This document shows positions 1 through 10,648 of a stretch of 64,000 nt of DNA, piece by piece. The notes under the pieces are model-generated. The model was given only the letters and a program-made list of their open reading frames with translations, searched no databases and was not told where the DNA came from. The stretch spans positions 177,188,438-177,252,437 of the forward strand of contig OY755038.1 of the NCBI GenBank assembly GCA_963576565.1, given 5' to 3'. A program made the translations under genes and the position numbers. How positions within the stretch are numbered: the stretch's first letter is position 1; each line of letters begins with the position of its first letter. The stretch is from Aspidapion aeneum (lineage: Eukaryota; Arthropoda; Insecta; Coleoptera; Brentidae).

Positions 1-1365
1 ATCACCATAAGGAGGTTTGGGTCTGTATGGAACTCCTGGAGCAACATCAGCAAAATCAGTTCTTAATCTTTTATCTGCTCCTCCAAGTGGAAATCCTCTC
101 ATTTCTTTAACTGCTGCTGTAGCTGCATCAATGCTATCATAAAGAATATAAGCTTGATTATCGCCTTTAGTATATTCAATTTTTTTGATAGCACCAAACC
201 TGTCAAATTCTCTTTCAAGTTGTGTGACTGAAGTCCAAGTGCCCAAACCTCCAATCCAAATTTTGGTTGTTGGGCTTGCCTTACCATACCCTATTTTACA
301 TTGGAATTTACCAATATATTGTCCTGATAATTCTACTTTAGCTCTGTGAGCCATGTCAAGAGTGCTAAATCTAACAAAAGCGAAAGCATTTCCAGTTCCT
401 GGTGGAGGTCTTTTAATATCAATGTCCTCAACCACCCCATATCTACTAAAGATTCTTCTTAATTCTTCCTCAGTAATATTTATTTCTAAATTACCAGAAA
501 AAAGTGTACGAGTCGCTAAAGGATCATCCTCTGGTGGAACATGATGCAAATAGTTTGGAAATTTATCTTTCTTGATTTCTTTGTCAAAATGAGGGCGAGG
601 GCCCATATGACGAGGTGGAGGACCTCCATAATGACCTGGAGGCATGTGTGGAGGACCATGATGCATGGGAGGTCTTGGCATATACTCTCGAGGCATGGGC
701 ATCATATCCCTTCTATATGGGTCATGATGCATAGGCATACCTGGAGGAGGACCATATCCTGGAGGACGTTCATATCGTTCAATGGGTCTCATGCGCTCAG
801 GAGATCTAGGAGGATAATAGGGTCTATCATACTCTGGTGTAATTGATCGTGGCCGACTGCGATACACCTCAGTAGTCCTAGGTACCTCATAAACTGCTTC
901 AACCAAAGCTACTTTATCATAAATTATAATACGGGGTTTAGCATGCTTGGCATCTCGAGCATCTTCAGGGTCCCTAAAGCAAACATATGCAACCCGTTCA
1001 TCAACATCATGAGTAACTCGAATTGTCAAATCACCAAATTTTTTATATTCACGATACAAGGTGTCTTTAATGACCTCATCACTAGCTTTTGGATGCAGAG
1101 CACTTACACAAAGAACCTTGTAAGGAAAAGATCTGCTGTCATGACGCGAATACTCCTCTCGGCGAGGGGAGCCATAGCGGCCTCGAGGACTAGGAGACCG
1201 GCCACGACTGGCGCGTCTACGCATTCTGTCATCGTCAGAACTGTCATCATAGCGCCCCATGCTGGAGCGAGAGCGCTTGGTTCGTGGGGGTGTGTCCCTA
1301 TCAATACTTCTTTTCATAGTGGTATTAGGCACCCTTACTGTAATGCGGTCCTTGCCAGTGATCAT
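1..1365 (-). CDS. nito: spenito / RBM15-family RNA-binding protein, N-terminal 455 residues (open at window edge)
   Basis: The frame is open from an ATG at 1365 to base 1 (455 codons, no stop), so the gene continues outside the window. An in-frame TGA lies 9 bases upstream of this ATG, which fixes it as the first possible start. Residues 1-80 are basic and rich in Arg/Ser. RRM1 is about 82-158 (starts YKVLCVSALHP). A linker rich in Pro, Met and His (about 185-265) follows, then RRM2 at about 285-362 (TRTLFSGNLEI; RNP1-like NAFAFVRF) and RRM3 at about 367-440 (TKIWIGGLG; QAYILYD). This order is that of RBM15/spenito, a nuclear m6A-writer cofactor also linked to splicing and Wnt signalling (family knowledge). 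The C-terminal SPOC domain expected in this family would lie beyond base 1. No intron is visible in 1.36 kb. The other frames across this region are shadows of this gene. Confidence 0.93.
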   Translation of the reverse strand, partial: MITGKDRITVRVPNTTMKRSIDRDTPPRTKRSRSSMGRYDDSSDDDRMRRRASRGRSPSPRGRYGSPRREEYSRHDSRSFPYKVLCVSALHPKASDEVIKDTLYREYKKFGDLTIRVTHDVDERVAYVCFRDPEDARDAKHAKPRIIIYDKVALVEAVYEVPRTTEVYRSRPRSITPEYDRPYYPPRSPERMRPIERYERPPGYGPPPGMPMHHDPYRRDMMPMPREYMPRPPMHHGPPHMPPGHYGGPPPRHMGPRPHFDKEIKKDKFPNYLHHVPPEDDPLATRTLFSGNLEINITEEELRRIFSRYGVVEDIDIKRPPPGTGNAFAFVRFSTLDMAHRAKVELSGQYIGKFQCKIGYGKASPTTKIWIGGLGTWTSVTQLEREFDRFGAIKKIEYTKGDNQAYILYDSIDAATAAVKEMRGFPLGGADKRLRTDFADVAPGVPYRPKPPYGD

Positions 1366-1716
1366 ACGCACTCACCACCACACCACCATAAACACAATGG
1401 ACGACACTCCGGGTTGATGCACGGCACTGCCCACCTGAAAACACAAGGCAAAACACTCGTTTGAAACATAATCAAGCACTAAATTCTAAACTAATCAATT
1501 AATTATAAAACAAACATACTTTACAAACTACACAAACACTGTGTAACAGCCAATTCTCCTATCAAAATCCTGAAAAACGCACAAAAATTATAACATCAAG
1601 TAAAATGCGATTTCAAAATGGCGAAAAGTTGCCAACAATACGGGCACAGAATAGGGAACAAGAAGGGAGCATTATGCAACGTTGCCGTTTAGTTCAGTTC
1701 AGTTCAGTCTTCTTTT
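1366..1716. promoter_or_regulatory. spenito 5' leader and probable promoter, possibly bidirectional
   Basis: No coding frame is convincing here. Immediately upstream of the spenito start is a 5-codon upstream ORF (ATG GTG GTG TGG TGG TGA on the minus strand), which could dampen translation. Around 1690-1710 the plus strand carries three tandem TTCAG units that resemble insect initiator elements (TCAGT). Further right the plus strand looks like a transcribed leader. A shared promoter is inference; no TATA box is obvious. Confidence 0.4.
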
Positions 1717-2090
1717 GTGGCTTTGCTTCTTTCTGAAGCAATGTGCCAGTCACTAGACGGTAAGATCACAGGATTGTCTGGCTATTTGCCACCTGAAATC
1801 TGTATTTCTCTTTTTGTTTTGTTTTTTTCTATTTTTTGTTCTCTTTTTCTTTCTTGTCTCTTGTTAGTTTTCTTTTCTGTGTGTACAGTTTCTTTCTTCT
1901 TTTGTTTCTTCTTAATCCAGCTTATATCTTCCTTCTTGTTTTTTTTTATGTTTCTTCTAGATTTCTACTGCGTTTTTGTATATCTTGCTTCCAACGTTAC
2001 TCTTTATTTTCTTTTTTTATCATTCATTCATTCCTTTCATACCACATTGAAACAAACATTTTTTTTTAAAAAGGAGTCAGGTAAGTGATT
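1717..2090 (+). other. Possible divergent transcript leader: two consensus splice donors around a polypyrimidine tract
   Basis: On the plus strand an ATG at 1741 reads six codons into ACG|GTAAGA (GT at 1760-1761), a good 5' splice site. A tract very rich in T and C follows (about 1800-2040), with acceptor-like TACAG and TCCAG ends inside it. A perfect donor CAG|GTAAGT then starts at 2081. This could be the first exons of a gene transcribed away from spenito, now separated from its body by transposon insertions. The long frames reading through the T/C tract are low complexity and not believable proteins. Confidence 0.3.
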
Positions 2091-2215
2091 TATTTTCTTT
2101 TTGTCAATTTCATTCTCAAGAATGCTTTTTTTTTAAATTAATTAAAGTAAAGGGAAAATAAAAATACCCTACAGGAAGAAAAATTGTTCTACTACCGTTT
2201 CATTTTTATTTTAAA

Positions 2216-3567
2216 TTATAGTTTGATTTTATTAATTCTGAGAAAATTCATTATTGTTTTCATGTTTTTAAAGGTTATGTTACTAAGCACAGAAGTCATC
2301 GAAATTGGGGCCCCCACCCCATCCGCCAGGGCCCGGTACAGGTCAAGATCTGTTAATTGATTAATAGGGCATTCCATGAAAATGTGATTTAAATCCTCCA
2401 ACTGTCCACACTCACAGAGAGGTGACTCCCTAAGGTTTAGTCTGTTCAAATGTTTGGCGGTGAGACAGTGTCCCGTCCGCATTCTTGTTATAGTGGTTAT
2501 ATGTCTTCTATCCAAGTAATTTGATTTGAAATACCATGGTTTGGTCGGAAAACTTCCCTGTATGTTTGCATACCAAGAGCCCCTCTCCTGCACTTTAATT
2601 CTCCAGTCATTTTTAAAGGTTTCTAGTGTTCTTTTTTTTCCTAAATTAAAGATATCTTCTCCAATGTATTTCATTTGTTTGGGTATGCTCAATCTAACTC
2701 CTATGTTTGCCAGTTTGTCTACTCTTTCATTTCCCTTTATACCTGCATGACCAGGGATCCAGGCAATGTAAATCTGTATGTTCTCATTGAATAGATTTAT
2801 CATAGTTTTTGTATTCATTGTTATGTAGTCCAAGTTTGGGTCTATTTTATTTCGCTTTAATTTATCTATTGAACTTTTTGCAAACACATTCTTACTCCTT
2901 CATTTATTGCTACACTGATGTTCATGTTGTCTGGTAATCTTTCTGAGTAATTTATACCTATTTTTGGGATATGCACACAAAAACCAACCCTTTCTGCAAT
3001 CTTGGAGGCATCAGTATAAACAAAAAAGACGTTCTTATATTTTTCTGTTTTTTCCAGAAACTCCATCTCCCCTGTGTTTGCATTTTTTTAAAAATCCAGT
3101 TCCAAAATTGGTGTCTTTTTAAATTGTATATTATATTCTTCTTCATAACATGGAGACACATTTCCCTTTTTTAATTTTCTTAGATCTTCCATTTTTGTGT
3201 AGTTTTCTAACAATAGGGTTGTTTTGTTTATATTTTTATTTGTAGTTATGTTTTTGTATTGTTCTAGAAGTTCAATAAGAGGGTTGTTTTTTATGCTGGT
3301 TGTTTTTATTAATAATTTTTGAGTAAGGATGTTTCTTCTAGTTTGAAGGTCTATTGAAGCAGTTTCACCATACAATGCTGTAATTGGAGTCGATCTCATG
3401 CATCCAGTGATGATTCTAAGTTCTTGGTGGTAAGCAGTGTCAAGTTGTTTTAGATTTTTTTGCGTTGTTGGTTGCATAAAGACTGAGCTGAAGTCCAGGT
3501 GCGATCTGACCAGCCCGTTGAAAGCTATGTCAAGGGTCTTCGGATCAGCCCCCACCATGTTCCACAA
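2216..3567 (-). pseudogene. I-clade ORF2 C-terminal part: RT thumb and RNase H domain, broken in three frames
   Basis: Three overlapping frames (3567-3088, 3066-2866, 2887-2216) belong to one domain order. The first carries the RT thumb (FNGLVRSHLDF). The second carries the first RNase H active-site block (FVYTDASK). The third carries the C-terminal RNase H block (WIPGHAGIKGNERVDKLAN), with the usual Asp-containing helix, followed by a Cys-rich tail (LCECGQLEDLNHIFMEC). RNase H here would remove the RNA strand of the RNA:DNA hybrid during target-primed reverse transcription. The frame changes at about 3080 and 2880 make it non-functional. Confidence 0.85.
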
Positions 3568-3634
3568 AAAGCCCTTATCAAATGCATCCCTTTTTTTGCC
3601 TTATTGATGTTTTTGTCTATCTGTTGGCCCCATC

Positions 3635-4687
3635 TCAGAGCTCTTTCCAAAATGGTGCCCAGATATTTAACATTTTTTTATACTGTATTTTGCTGGAGTC
3701 AATGTAAATGTCAGGCGGACTAGCCCTGCACCTCCCCTTGCTGAACCAGACCGCCTCACACTTCTGCTCTCCAAGTTTCAAATTTAATGTTTTCAAATGT
3801 GAATTTAATTGTTTCATTGCTTTATTAAGTGTTTTTGTCATTTGTATGACATTGTCTCCTGTTACGAGAATGACCAAGTCATCGGCATATGCTATAATTT
3901 GTATTGATCTAGGAAGTATTTCAAAAATTTTCTTTATGTAAACATTAAATAGTAATGGACTTAAAGGAGACCCCTGTACTAGGCCAGTAGTTGCCACCCT
4001 AGGTCCCAGCAGATTCCCCTCCTCGTCTCTCATAAACAGTTGTCTATTGTTGATCAAACGATATATTAAATTGCAAAGGGATGTCGGACATTTGGCCTCA
4101 ACAAGCTGTTCATACAGCACCCGGACACAGACACTGTCATATGCTCCCTTTATATTCAAGAAGACCCCCACTACTGATTGCCCTTGACAAAAAGCTGTTT
4201 GAATGTATATGGTTAGATAAGCAATGTTGCTGTTATTGCCCATGTTTTTGCGAAAACACATTTGATATTTTGAAAAATAGCTCTCATTCTCTAAAAACCA
4301 GTCTAATTTGTTTCTAATAATAGTTTCCATTAGTTTTACGATACATGAACCTAATCCTATTGGTCTAAAATTTTCGGGGTTTTGATGGTCCTTATTGGGT
4401 TTAGGAAAAGCTATAATGAGTTTTTGTTTCCATGTGTTAGGTATTGAGCTTCCTGCTTTAATGTGGTTAAATATGTTTAACAGAATTGTTAATGCATTTT
4501 GTGGTAAATTCAATATCATTGCATAAGTGATCCAGTCTAATCCAGGAGATGTGTCTTTCTTTCTTTCCTTTATGTAACTTTCCATTTCCTCCATTGTAAA
4601 GTCCATGTCTTTATCATATTGGCTTTTTAGATTAAAGCTAGGGTCTATATTTACTGGTGTTAGGTTTTCAAGAATTTTTTCTGCCAT
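3635..4687 (-). pseudogene. I-clade reverse transcriptase palm/fingers
   Basis: This 350-residue open stretch holds the RT motifs in order: KKDTSPGLDWITYAMI (motif 0/1), AFPKPNKDHQNPENFRPIGL, VFLNIKGAYDSV (motif A), GLVQGSPLSPLLFNVYI (motif B) and IIAYADDLVILV (motif C, YADD). In motif A the usual FLDIKGAYD reads FLNIKGAYD, so the first catalytic aspartate is replaced by asparagine, in addition to frameshifts on both sides. It joins the endonuclease frame upstream after a short gap and the thumb/RNase H frames downstream. Confidence 0.88.
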
Positions 4688-4725
4688 TATTTTGTCTGGG
4701 ATTTGTTCTTTATTTGTGTTATTTT

Positions 4726-5809
4726 TTATGTGTGCAAATTTTCTAAAGGTTTTCCATACTTCAGCCAGATTAGATTCTCTGTTGATTGTTGAACAATAAC
4801 TTTGAAATTTAGATTTTTTCTTTCTTTTAAGGTATTTTTTTGTAGGTTTAAATAGTTATCCATGCTGGGGTTCTCTTTGAATGTCGCAATGGCCTGTCTT
4901 CTTTCTCTGATTTTCTCAGTGCATTCATCATCCCACCATGGGTTTCCAATTTTTTGTGTTTTACTCTCTTTTTTTAAGGGCAGGGTTTCCTCAGCTATTT
5001 TCTGCATTGTTTCTTCAAATTCTTCATATGTCTCTGATTCTATTCTTTGAAATTTAAATTCAGCATTTGATCTGCATAATTCCCAATTGGCTTTTTTTAG
5101 GTTATATTTAAAATTGTTTTTTATTGTTTTATTGATTTTAGTTGTAAAATTATTGATTTCTATGATAGTTGGGAAATGATCGCTTCCCCCCAAATCCTGA
5201 ATTATGTCCCATGATATTTGCTTTGAAAGGTTATTTGAAACAAGTGTATGATCCAGTGGCCCTGGTCTTTCTCCTGGTCTTTGTTTGCGTGTAGGTCTTC
5301 CATCGTTCATTATGACTAAATTGTGATCTTCTATTTGTTCCATTGTGATGTAGCCATGTTGATTTTCGCTGAGGCTTCCCCATGCTCTGTGGTGGGCATT
5401 GAGGTCCCCCATGATGATGTTTTTTGTTCCCTGGTATCTTAAGGTTTGTGTCATATTTTGTTGAAAACTCTCCATTATTGGAACTGGATAAATATTGAAA
5501 ATGTGTATGTCTCCCACCTGGATAACAATGGAGTGAAACCTAGAGTTTAGCATCTGATATGTATTTAATTGTGAATTTGATGTTCTTTTTTATCAGTGTT
5601 GCTATTCCCCCATGTCCCCCTTGCCTGTCAACTCTCACCCCTTGGAAAGAGCCCACATGACACAAGTAATGAGGTTCCAGCCATGTTTCGTTTAATAAAA
5701 TAATATCGGGTTGGAATTCCCTCACAAATGAAATCAAGTTTGCCCTGTTATTATTGAATCCTTGCATATTCCATTGAATAATTCTAAGTTTTTTTGTATT
5801 ATTATGCAT
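4726..5809 (-). pseudogene. I-clade AP-type endonuclease domain, split into two frames
   Basis: The N-terminal frame (5809-5540) begins with LRIIQWNMQGFNNNR and contains ILLNETW, the metal-binding Asn and Glu blocks of APE-like endonucleases. The second frame (5553-4726) carries MGDLNAHHRAWGS and GGSDHFPTI, the Asp/Asn and SDH catalytic blocks, and then the linker to RT. These enzymes nick target DNA to prime reverse transcription (established for non-LTR elements). A frameshift near 5545 breaks the domain between the second and third motif blocks. Confidence 0.85.
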
Positions 5810-5887
5810 TGTTGATTTTTATTTGTTAATGTGTTTTGGAATTTTTAGGGCTTTTGTTTTACATAATTATTATTATTTTTTCAATGC

Positions 5888-7128
5888 TTAGGATTGACTG
5901 TTATCATTTACTATTACTGAATTTATTTCATTTAAAGTTTGTTCTATATTTTTTTCCCTTTTGCTAACTCTCGTTCCCTCCATGACCTCCACGGGAGAAA
6001 AAAAATTCTCTGAGGAGCCAGTGGACAGGTCCATCCTACTCTCCACACTCTTGGGTGTGCAAGGCAGGGGGCCAAAATTCTCCTGGATCCTTCCCGATGG
6101 AGCCATGAGTGCCTGGCTATGCTCTTCTTTATCATACCCTCTATCTATTTGTCTTTTCTTTCTTGACGGCTGTTGTCCATCTTCTACCGTTCTTTTGTTT
6201 GTTTTTGGGGTCCTGTTATTCAACGTCTCAAAATGACCCAAGCCACCCTCCTTCTCTCCAATCCGTGGAAAGTCCCTTGGATCATACTGAAAAGCTGTTT
6301 CCTTTCTTTTTGGGAATCTTATGCTGGCTTCAAATAAAGTAATTCTTTCCAATACCATTGTCTTCTTTATATCTTGTTGCCTTTTGTACTCGGGGCACTG
6401 TCTCGATGTTGATTTATGTGTTCCATTTTTGCAGTATATGCATAGTGTCACACAACTTTCAAGCTCCTCCTCCCCGTGTTGACCCCCACAGTTCTGACAG
6501 GATTTTTTCGATGCCTTACATAATTTGGCTGTGTGACCATACCGCAGGCACGAGAAACACTGCATTACCGGGGGGATGTAGGAGACACCCTCATAGGCAG
6601 CCCAAAAATTTCTACCTCCCTAGGTAGTGTGACCCTCAAATGTAAACAGCATGGTACCTGTTTTTACCCATTGATTAGTTTCAGATTTTTTATCTTTTCT
6701 GTTAAATCGTCGTATGTTGACAATCTTACAGAAAGTACGACTCGCCGCTTGGATCTCGTCTTCCTAGTCACCCCCTGCAAGTTATCAAGTTGAAGGGTAT
6801 GTAGGCATTAAGAATGCCTTTGTCTTTTTGCGTTTTCACGAATTCATTAGCACCTTTAACTGTTTTAAAAACTACGCCCACGCGGTTGCGTCCTTTGACC
6901 TTGAACTGTAGAACCTCTTCCAGCTCAAGGTCCAGGATTTTTTTTTGCTATTTTTAACAAGCTCCACTTGCCTATCTCCGCGCCCTCCACGAAAACCATG
7001 TAGGGACCAAAACTTGACTCCTTGTATAAAAGAATGTCGTTATTTCTCTTCCTATCAGTATTTTTTTTTTCCACTATGGCCGCCGCATTGGCGCCAATTG
7101 TCTTAATAATTTCGTTATTATCAATCAT
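5888..7128 (-). pseudogene. I-clade ORF1 (Gag-like) with CCHC zinc knuckles, broken
   Basis: The start of ORF1 is at 7128 (MIDNNEIIKTIGANAAA), followed by a frame change near 6925. Between about 6790 and 6570, in shifted frames, the minus strand encodes the conserved segment ending LPREVEIFG and YIPPV just before the knuckles. The last frame (6565-5888) has MQCFSCLRYGHTAKLC, then CQNCGGQHGEEELESC and CIYCKNGTHKSTSRQC, three CCHC-type knuckles in a row. Its C-terminal tail is basic and acidic and without recognisable domains. ORF1 proteins of this kind coat the element RNA. At least two frameshifts are needed to explain it. Confidence 0.8.
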
Positions 7129-7200
7129 ATTTTAAATATTTAGTCAATTTCTTCTTTTTAAAAACAGAAAATAGTCACTTACCCTCTTAAAGAAAGGATA

Positions 7201-7489
7201 GGGGTGATTTTTTTTTAAAATTAGGGACGGAACAAGACGGTACAAAAAAAAGACGTGGACACACTTTTGCTCACCCACACAGGACCACCAGGGGTACGTT
7301 CAGATTGAAACGTCGGGCGAGTCGTCTTGCCGAGCGAATGACGTCATGGGTAAATCGCCGGACGTCTTGCCTTTGTGAACGGTATGGGTGTAATAAACAT
7401 AACCTTAAAATATATATATTTTTAAATTATTGATAAATTTGATCAGATTTAAAAATTTGTTACAGTTTATTTAGTAGAGTTAGCATAAA
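7201..7489. other. Unassigned GC-richer stretch between two non-LTR elements
   Basis: No coding frame. Bases 7285-7400 contain a GC-rich block starting GGGGTACGTTCAGAT that recurs, inverted, near 21,650. I read this as a fragment of an unknown repeat, perhaps the terminus of a DNA transposon. The remainder is A/T-rich spacer. Confidence 0.35.
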
Positions 7490-7748
7490 TACAAATAACT
7501 ATAAATAAATAATAATAAATAAAAAGGCCTTTATTTTAACCTCGGCGAAGGGCAGCATTGCTGTTTACTTAACCGAGAAAGAGAAAAAAAAAATTACAAA
7601 ATATTACAAGTAACTAATAATTATCTAATAAGTATGATTATTAAATTCTAATTTCGTAATTGTTAAAGAAAAAAAAATAACAATTTTATTATTATAGAGA
7701 AAAAAATAAAACAACCTAAACTTGCCATAATAGTATTTATTGCTAGTT

Positions 7749-10484
7749 TCATTCCAAATTTTGGCTTTCCAATAGTTGTCTTTTTAATGCAGATTTAAAA
7801 CATGGTGATGATATGTCTTTTTTATCAAATATTTTTAAGCTATTTATTATTTTTGGTGCACAATACGAAAAACTTCGCTGAAAAGTTGCCGTACGATGCC
7901 GTGGTGTGTCATATCCTCCCACAGTGCGAGTATTGCGACTATGTCTAGTGGTTCCAATATTAAGTTTTTTAATAAGATAAAATGGTTTCTCTCGCTGTAA
8001 AAGCTTATGTAAAAAACAACTAAAATGCAACTTTTCCCTATTTTGCATATTGAGCCATTTTAGGTCCTTTAGTTTTTGACGAACGTGATCACGCCTCCTC
8101 AGCCCATACACGAATCGTATACAAGAGTTTTGAACTTTTTGTAACCTATATTTACTTGATCCATCAAGACAGGGGCCGTAAACAAAGTTGCAGTAGTTGC
8201 AATGTGACAACACAAGGGTTTCGCATAAATTTTGTTTGAGTTTTTTGTTTAATACATCTTTACTTTTGTATAAATTCCTCAGAGAAATATACGCTTTTTG
8301 AACCACTTTGGCAACCTGTGTCCTAAATCTTAATTGGGTATCAAAAACTACACCCAAATTTTTTTGCTCTAGCACATCATTTACCCTTACATTATTTATC
8401 AAAACATTAAAATTTTGTCTGGACCAGGCTGCCAAAGGGCCAACATATATAACAGCTGATTTATTTGGATTTAATTTAAGACCATTTTCTGTGGAATACT
8501 GATGGATCAGGTTTAGGTTTTTAATTAAGATAGTGATTGACATTTGAGCACTAGTTCGATTAAAAGGCTTATATACTTGTGTATCATCGCAATATTGGGC
8601 TAAGCTGCAGTCTTCTACACACTTGTTCATGTCATTAATATAAATAATGAAGAGGAGAGGGCCCAAAATGGATCCCTGTGGTACGCCACGATTAAGCTTC
8701 ACAGGTCTGGAGTCTCTACCGTCCACCCTAGTTCTTTGGAATCTTTTGCCCAAATAGTTACTAACAAATCTGACACTTTTTGATTGGAAACCATAATAAA
8801 AAAGTTTGGCGAAGAGCAAATTATGATGGATAGTATCAAAAGCTTTACTATAATCCAATAGCACAAGTGCCGTAGTTTCTCCTTTGTCGATAGCAGCCAA
8901 AATATCATCCAAAACTTTAACAAGAGTTGAAGCTGTGCTAAAACCCGGACGAAAACCTGATTGGGTGTCAGATAAAAGTTTATTGTCAAGAAAATATTTA
9001 AAAATTTGTTTATAAATAAGTTTTTCAAAGACTTTTGACAAAACTGATAATAAACTGATGGGTCTCAAGTCAGATAGTTGACTTGGATTTGGAACCTTAG
9101 GCAATGGCAATACGACAGCCTCTTTCCATTGTGTAGGAAAATCGCTGTTTTCAATACAAAAATTAAAGATATGAGTCAGAAATGGAACAATAGTGGGGCA
9201 GCATAATTTAACCATCTCTAATGAGATATTGTCCATTCCTTTGGCATTCGATTTTATTTTTAAGATGGCATTCGTCACACCAATAGAGTCCACCAGCTCC
9301 AACTCAAACCTGCTATCGGTTGCTCGATTGCCCAGGTATCCCCTAACAGTCTCTGGAGCAACTGGTCCAGCCGCCCTCTGTACAGCATCTATAAAAAAAT
9401 GGTTTATAGCCTCAGAATTTTTTAGTTTTTCGGGCAAATCAAAAGTGTTTTTCGACTTACTATAGATATTCATGTCAGCCAAAGACTTCCATAACGCTTT
9501 TTTGTCGTTTTTATTATGCAAAAAGTTTATGTAGGCTTTTTTTTCATTCCTTACTGCAGTAGTAAATAGGTTACGAGCACTTTTATAGGCTTGCCAGTCT
9601 TGCGGAAGCTTGGTTCTTTTATATTTAGAGAGACAGTTGTTTCGATATTTTTTCATCTCTTTTAGTGTATCAGTGAACCATGGCGCTTTTGGTTTGTTCA
9701 CCCGCACTGTAGTCATTGGAGCATGACAGTCAAAAAGATCAATAATCTTATCAGATAGAAATTTTACCTTCTGATCAATATGTGTTAATCGAAAAATTTC
9801 TTCCCATCTTATAGCTTGTAGGTCATGATCAAACTCTTGCTTATTAAAATATTTAAAACTTCTAAATGTTACCATTTTAGGTGGAATCCTTGGGACCTTA
9901 ATATTAAGTTTACAATGTATGAGCTGATGATCCGTGTGCTCATGCAAGTCAAAATGTTGTACGTTTCCTAATAATAGGTTTTTGTTTGATAAAATAATCA
10001 CATCCAATAAACTTGCATTTTCGTTTAAAAATCTTGTCGGGTTATAAACAATTTGTTGAAAGTTATATGAGTCCAATAAAAAATCAAATTGTTCATTAAT
10101 AGTTTTATGTTCTAAGAGGTTAATATTAAGATCCCCCATTATTACAGTTTCATCCACCAATGGCAACATAGTAGATATTGATGTATCCAACTGTTCCAAT
10201 GCTCTTAACATATTAAAACGGGGTGGGCGATAGAATACTCCAATCCCTATTTTTAACTTATTTATTTTTACTATAAACCATTGTTGCTCAATATCTTCAG
10301 CTTGCTCAATATCTATCGTACTCACCTGCAAATTAGATCTGACATACACCCCAACACCGCCGCCTCTGCCTTCCCTATCGCATCTCAAAAAGTTATAACC
10401 AAATAATTCAATTTCTTCATCCAAAATGTTATTCGAAAGCCAACTTTCAGAAATCCCTAAGATATCTAAGTCCAAACTAGTCAA
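7749..10484 (-). CDS. ORF2 of the CR1-group element: endonuclease and reverse transcriptase
   Basis: About 911 residues are open. Endonuclease motifs: LDILGISESWL, IMGDLNINLLEHK and EHTDHQLI (TDH where SDH is usual). RT motifs: NAKGMDNISLEMVK, DLRPISLLSVLSK, VLLDYSKAFDTIHH (motif A), GVPQGSILGPLLFIIYIND (motif B) and LAQYCDDTQVY (motif C, YCDD instead of the common YADD). The C-terminus (RSFSYCAPKIINSL) is the usual conserved end. The frame as open starts at a TTG; an upstream ATG at 10533 runs 13 codons, including HINTNNLN (like the HxNxxSL start of these endonucleases), before a stop, so a small indel near 10,495 probably cost the true N-terminus. Otherwise it looks recently active. Confidence 0.85.
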   Translation of the reverse strand: MTSLDLDILGISESWLSNNILDEEIELFGYNFLRCDREGRGGGVGVYVRSNLQVSTIDIEQAEDIEQQWFIVKINKLKIGIGVFYRPPRFNMLRALEQLDTSISTMLPLVDETVIMGDLNINLLEHKTINEQFDFLLDSYNFQQIVYNPTRFLNENASLLDVIILSNKNLLLGNVQHFDLHEHTDHQLIHCKLNIKVPRIPPKMVTFRSFKYFNKQEFDHDLQAIRWEEIFRLTHIDQKVKFLSDKIIDLFDCHAPMTTVRVNKPKAPWFTDTLKEMKKYRNNCLSKYKRTKLPQDWQAYKSARNLFTTAVRNEKKAYINFLHNKNDKKALWKSLADMNIYSKSKNTFDLPEKLKNSEAINHFFIDAVQRAAGPVAPETVRGYLGNRATDSRFELELVDSIGVTNAILKIKSNAKGMDNISLEMVKLCCPTIVPFLTHIFNFCIENSDFPTQWKEAVVLPLPKVPNPSQLSDLRPISLLSVLSKVFEKLIYKQIFKYFLDNKLLSDTQSGFRPGFSTASTLVKVLDDILAAIDKGETTALVLLDYSKAFDTIHHNLLFAKLFYYGFQSKSVRFVSNYLGKRFQRTRVDGRDSRPVKLNRGVPQGSILGPLLFIIYINDMNKCVEDCSLAQYCDDTQVYKPFNRTSAQMSITILIKNLNLIHQYSTENGLKLNPNKSAVIYVGPLAAWSRQNFNVLINNVRVNDVLEQKNLGVVFDTQLRFRTQVAKVVQKAYISLRNLYKSKDVLNKKLKQNLCETLVLSHCNYCNFVYGPCLDGSSKYRLQKVQNSCIRFVYGLRRRDHVRQKLKDLKWLNMQNREKLHFSCFLHKLLQREKPFYLIKKLNIGTTRHSRNTRTVGGYDTPRHRTATFQRSFSYCAPKIINSLKIFDKKDISSPCFKSALKRQLLESQNLE

Positions 10485-10648
10485 GATTTCATTAATCTAT
10501 GTTAAGATTGTTTGTGTTAATATGTTGAACCATAGTTAAGGGTTAAAAAAAATAAGTATTTAAAAAAACACACAATTAAATTATTGTTGGAAACTATTAA
10601 AAAAGCACAAAAAAATATTTAAAAAAATAAAATTTTAAATTAAATTAT

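Larger units (their letters stand above)
2127..7200 (-). mobile_element. Decayed I-clade non-LTR retrotransposon, near full length
   Basis: Read on the minus strand the order is ORF1 with zinc knuckles (7128-5888), AP-type endonuclease (5809-4726), reverse transcriptase (4687-3088) and RNase H (3066-2216). That order, with RNase H downstream of RT and a Gag-like ORF1 with CCHC knuckles, is typical of the I group rather than Jockey or CR1. A run of eight A on the minus strand at about 2127-2134 is a plausible 3' tail. Every ORF is broken by several frameshifts, so this copy is dead. I could not find a target-site duplication, so both boundaries are approximate. Confidence 0.85.

Noticed and set aside
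541..1464. Plus-strand open frames over spenito
   Set aside because: They are antisense to a clear RRM protein whose codon pattern and domain conservation lie on the minus strand; His/Arg/Trp-rich composition reflects the reverse of Pro/Met/His codons.
1717..2088. 123-codon Phe/Ser/Leu-rich frame
   Set aside because: Low-complexity T/C tract; more likely intron polypyrimidine sequence than a membrane protein.
2127..7300. Target-site duplication of the I-clade element
   Set aside because: The sequence after the 3' A-run (GCATTCTTGAG on minus) has no match near the 5' end, so the duplication is lost or the 5' end is misplaced.
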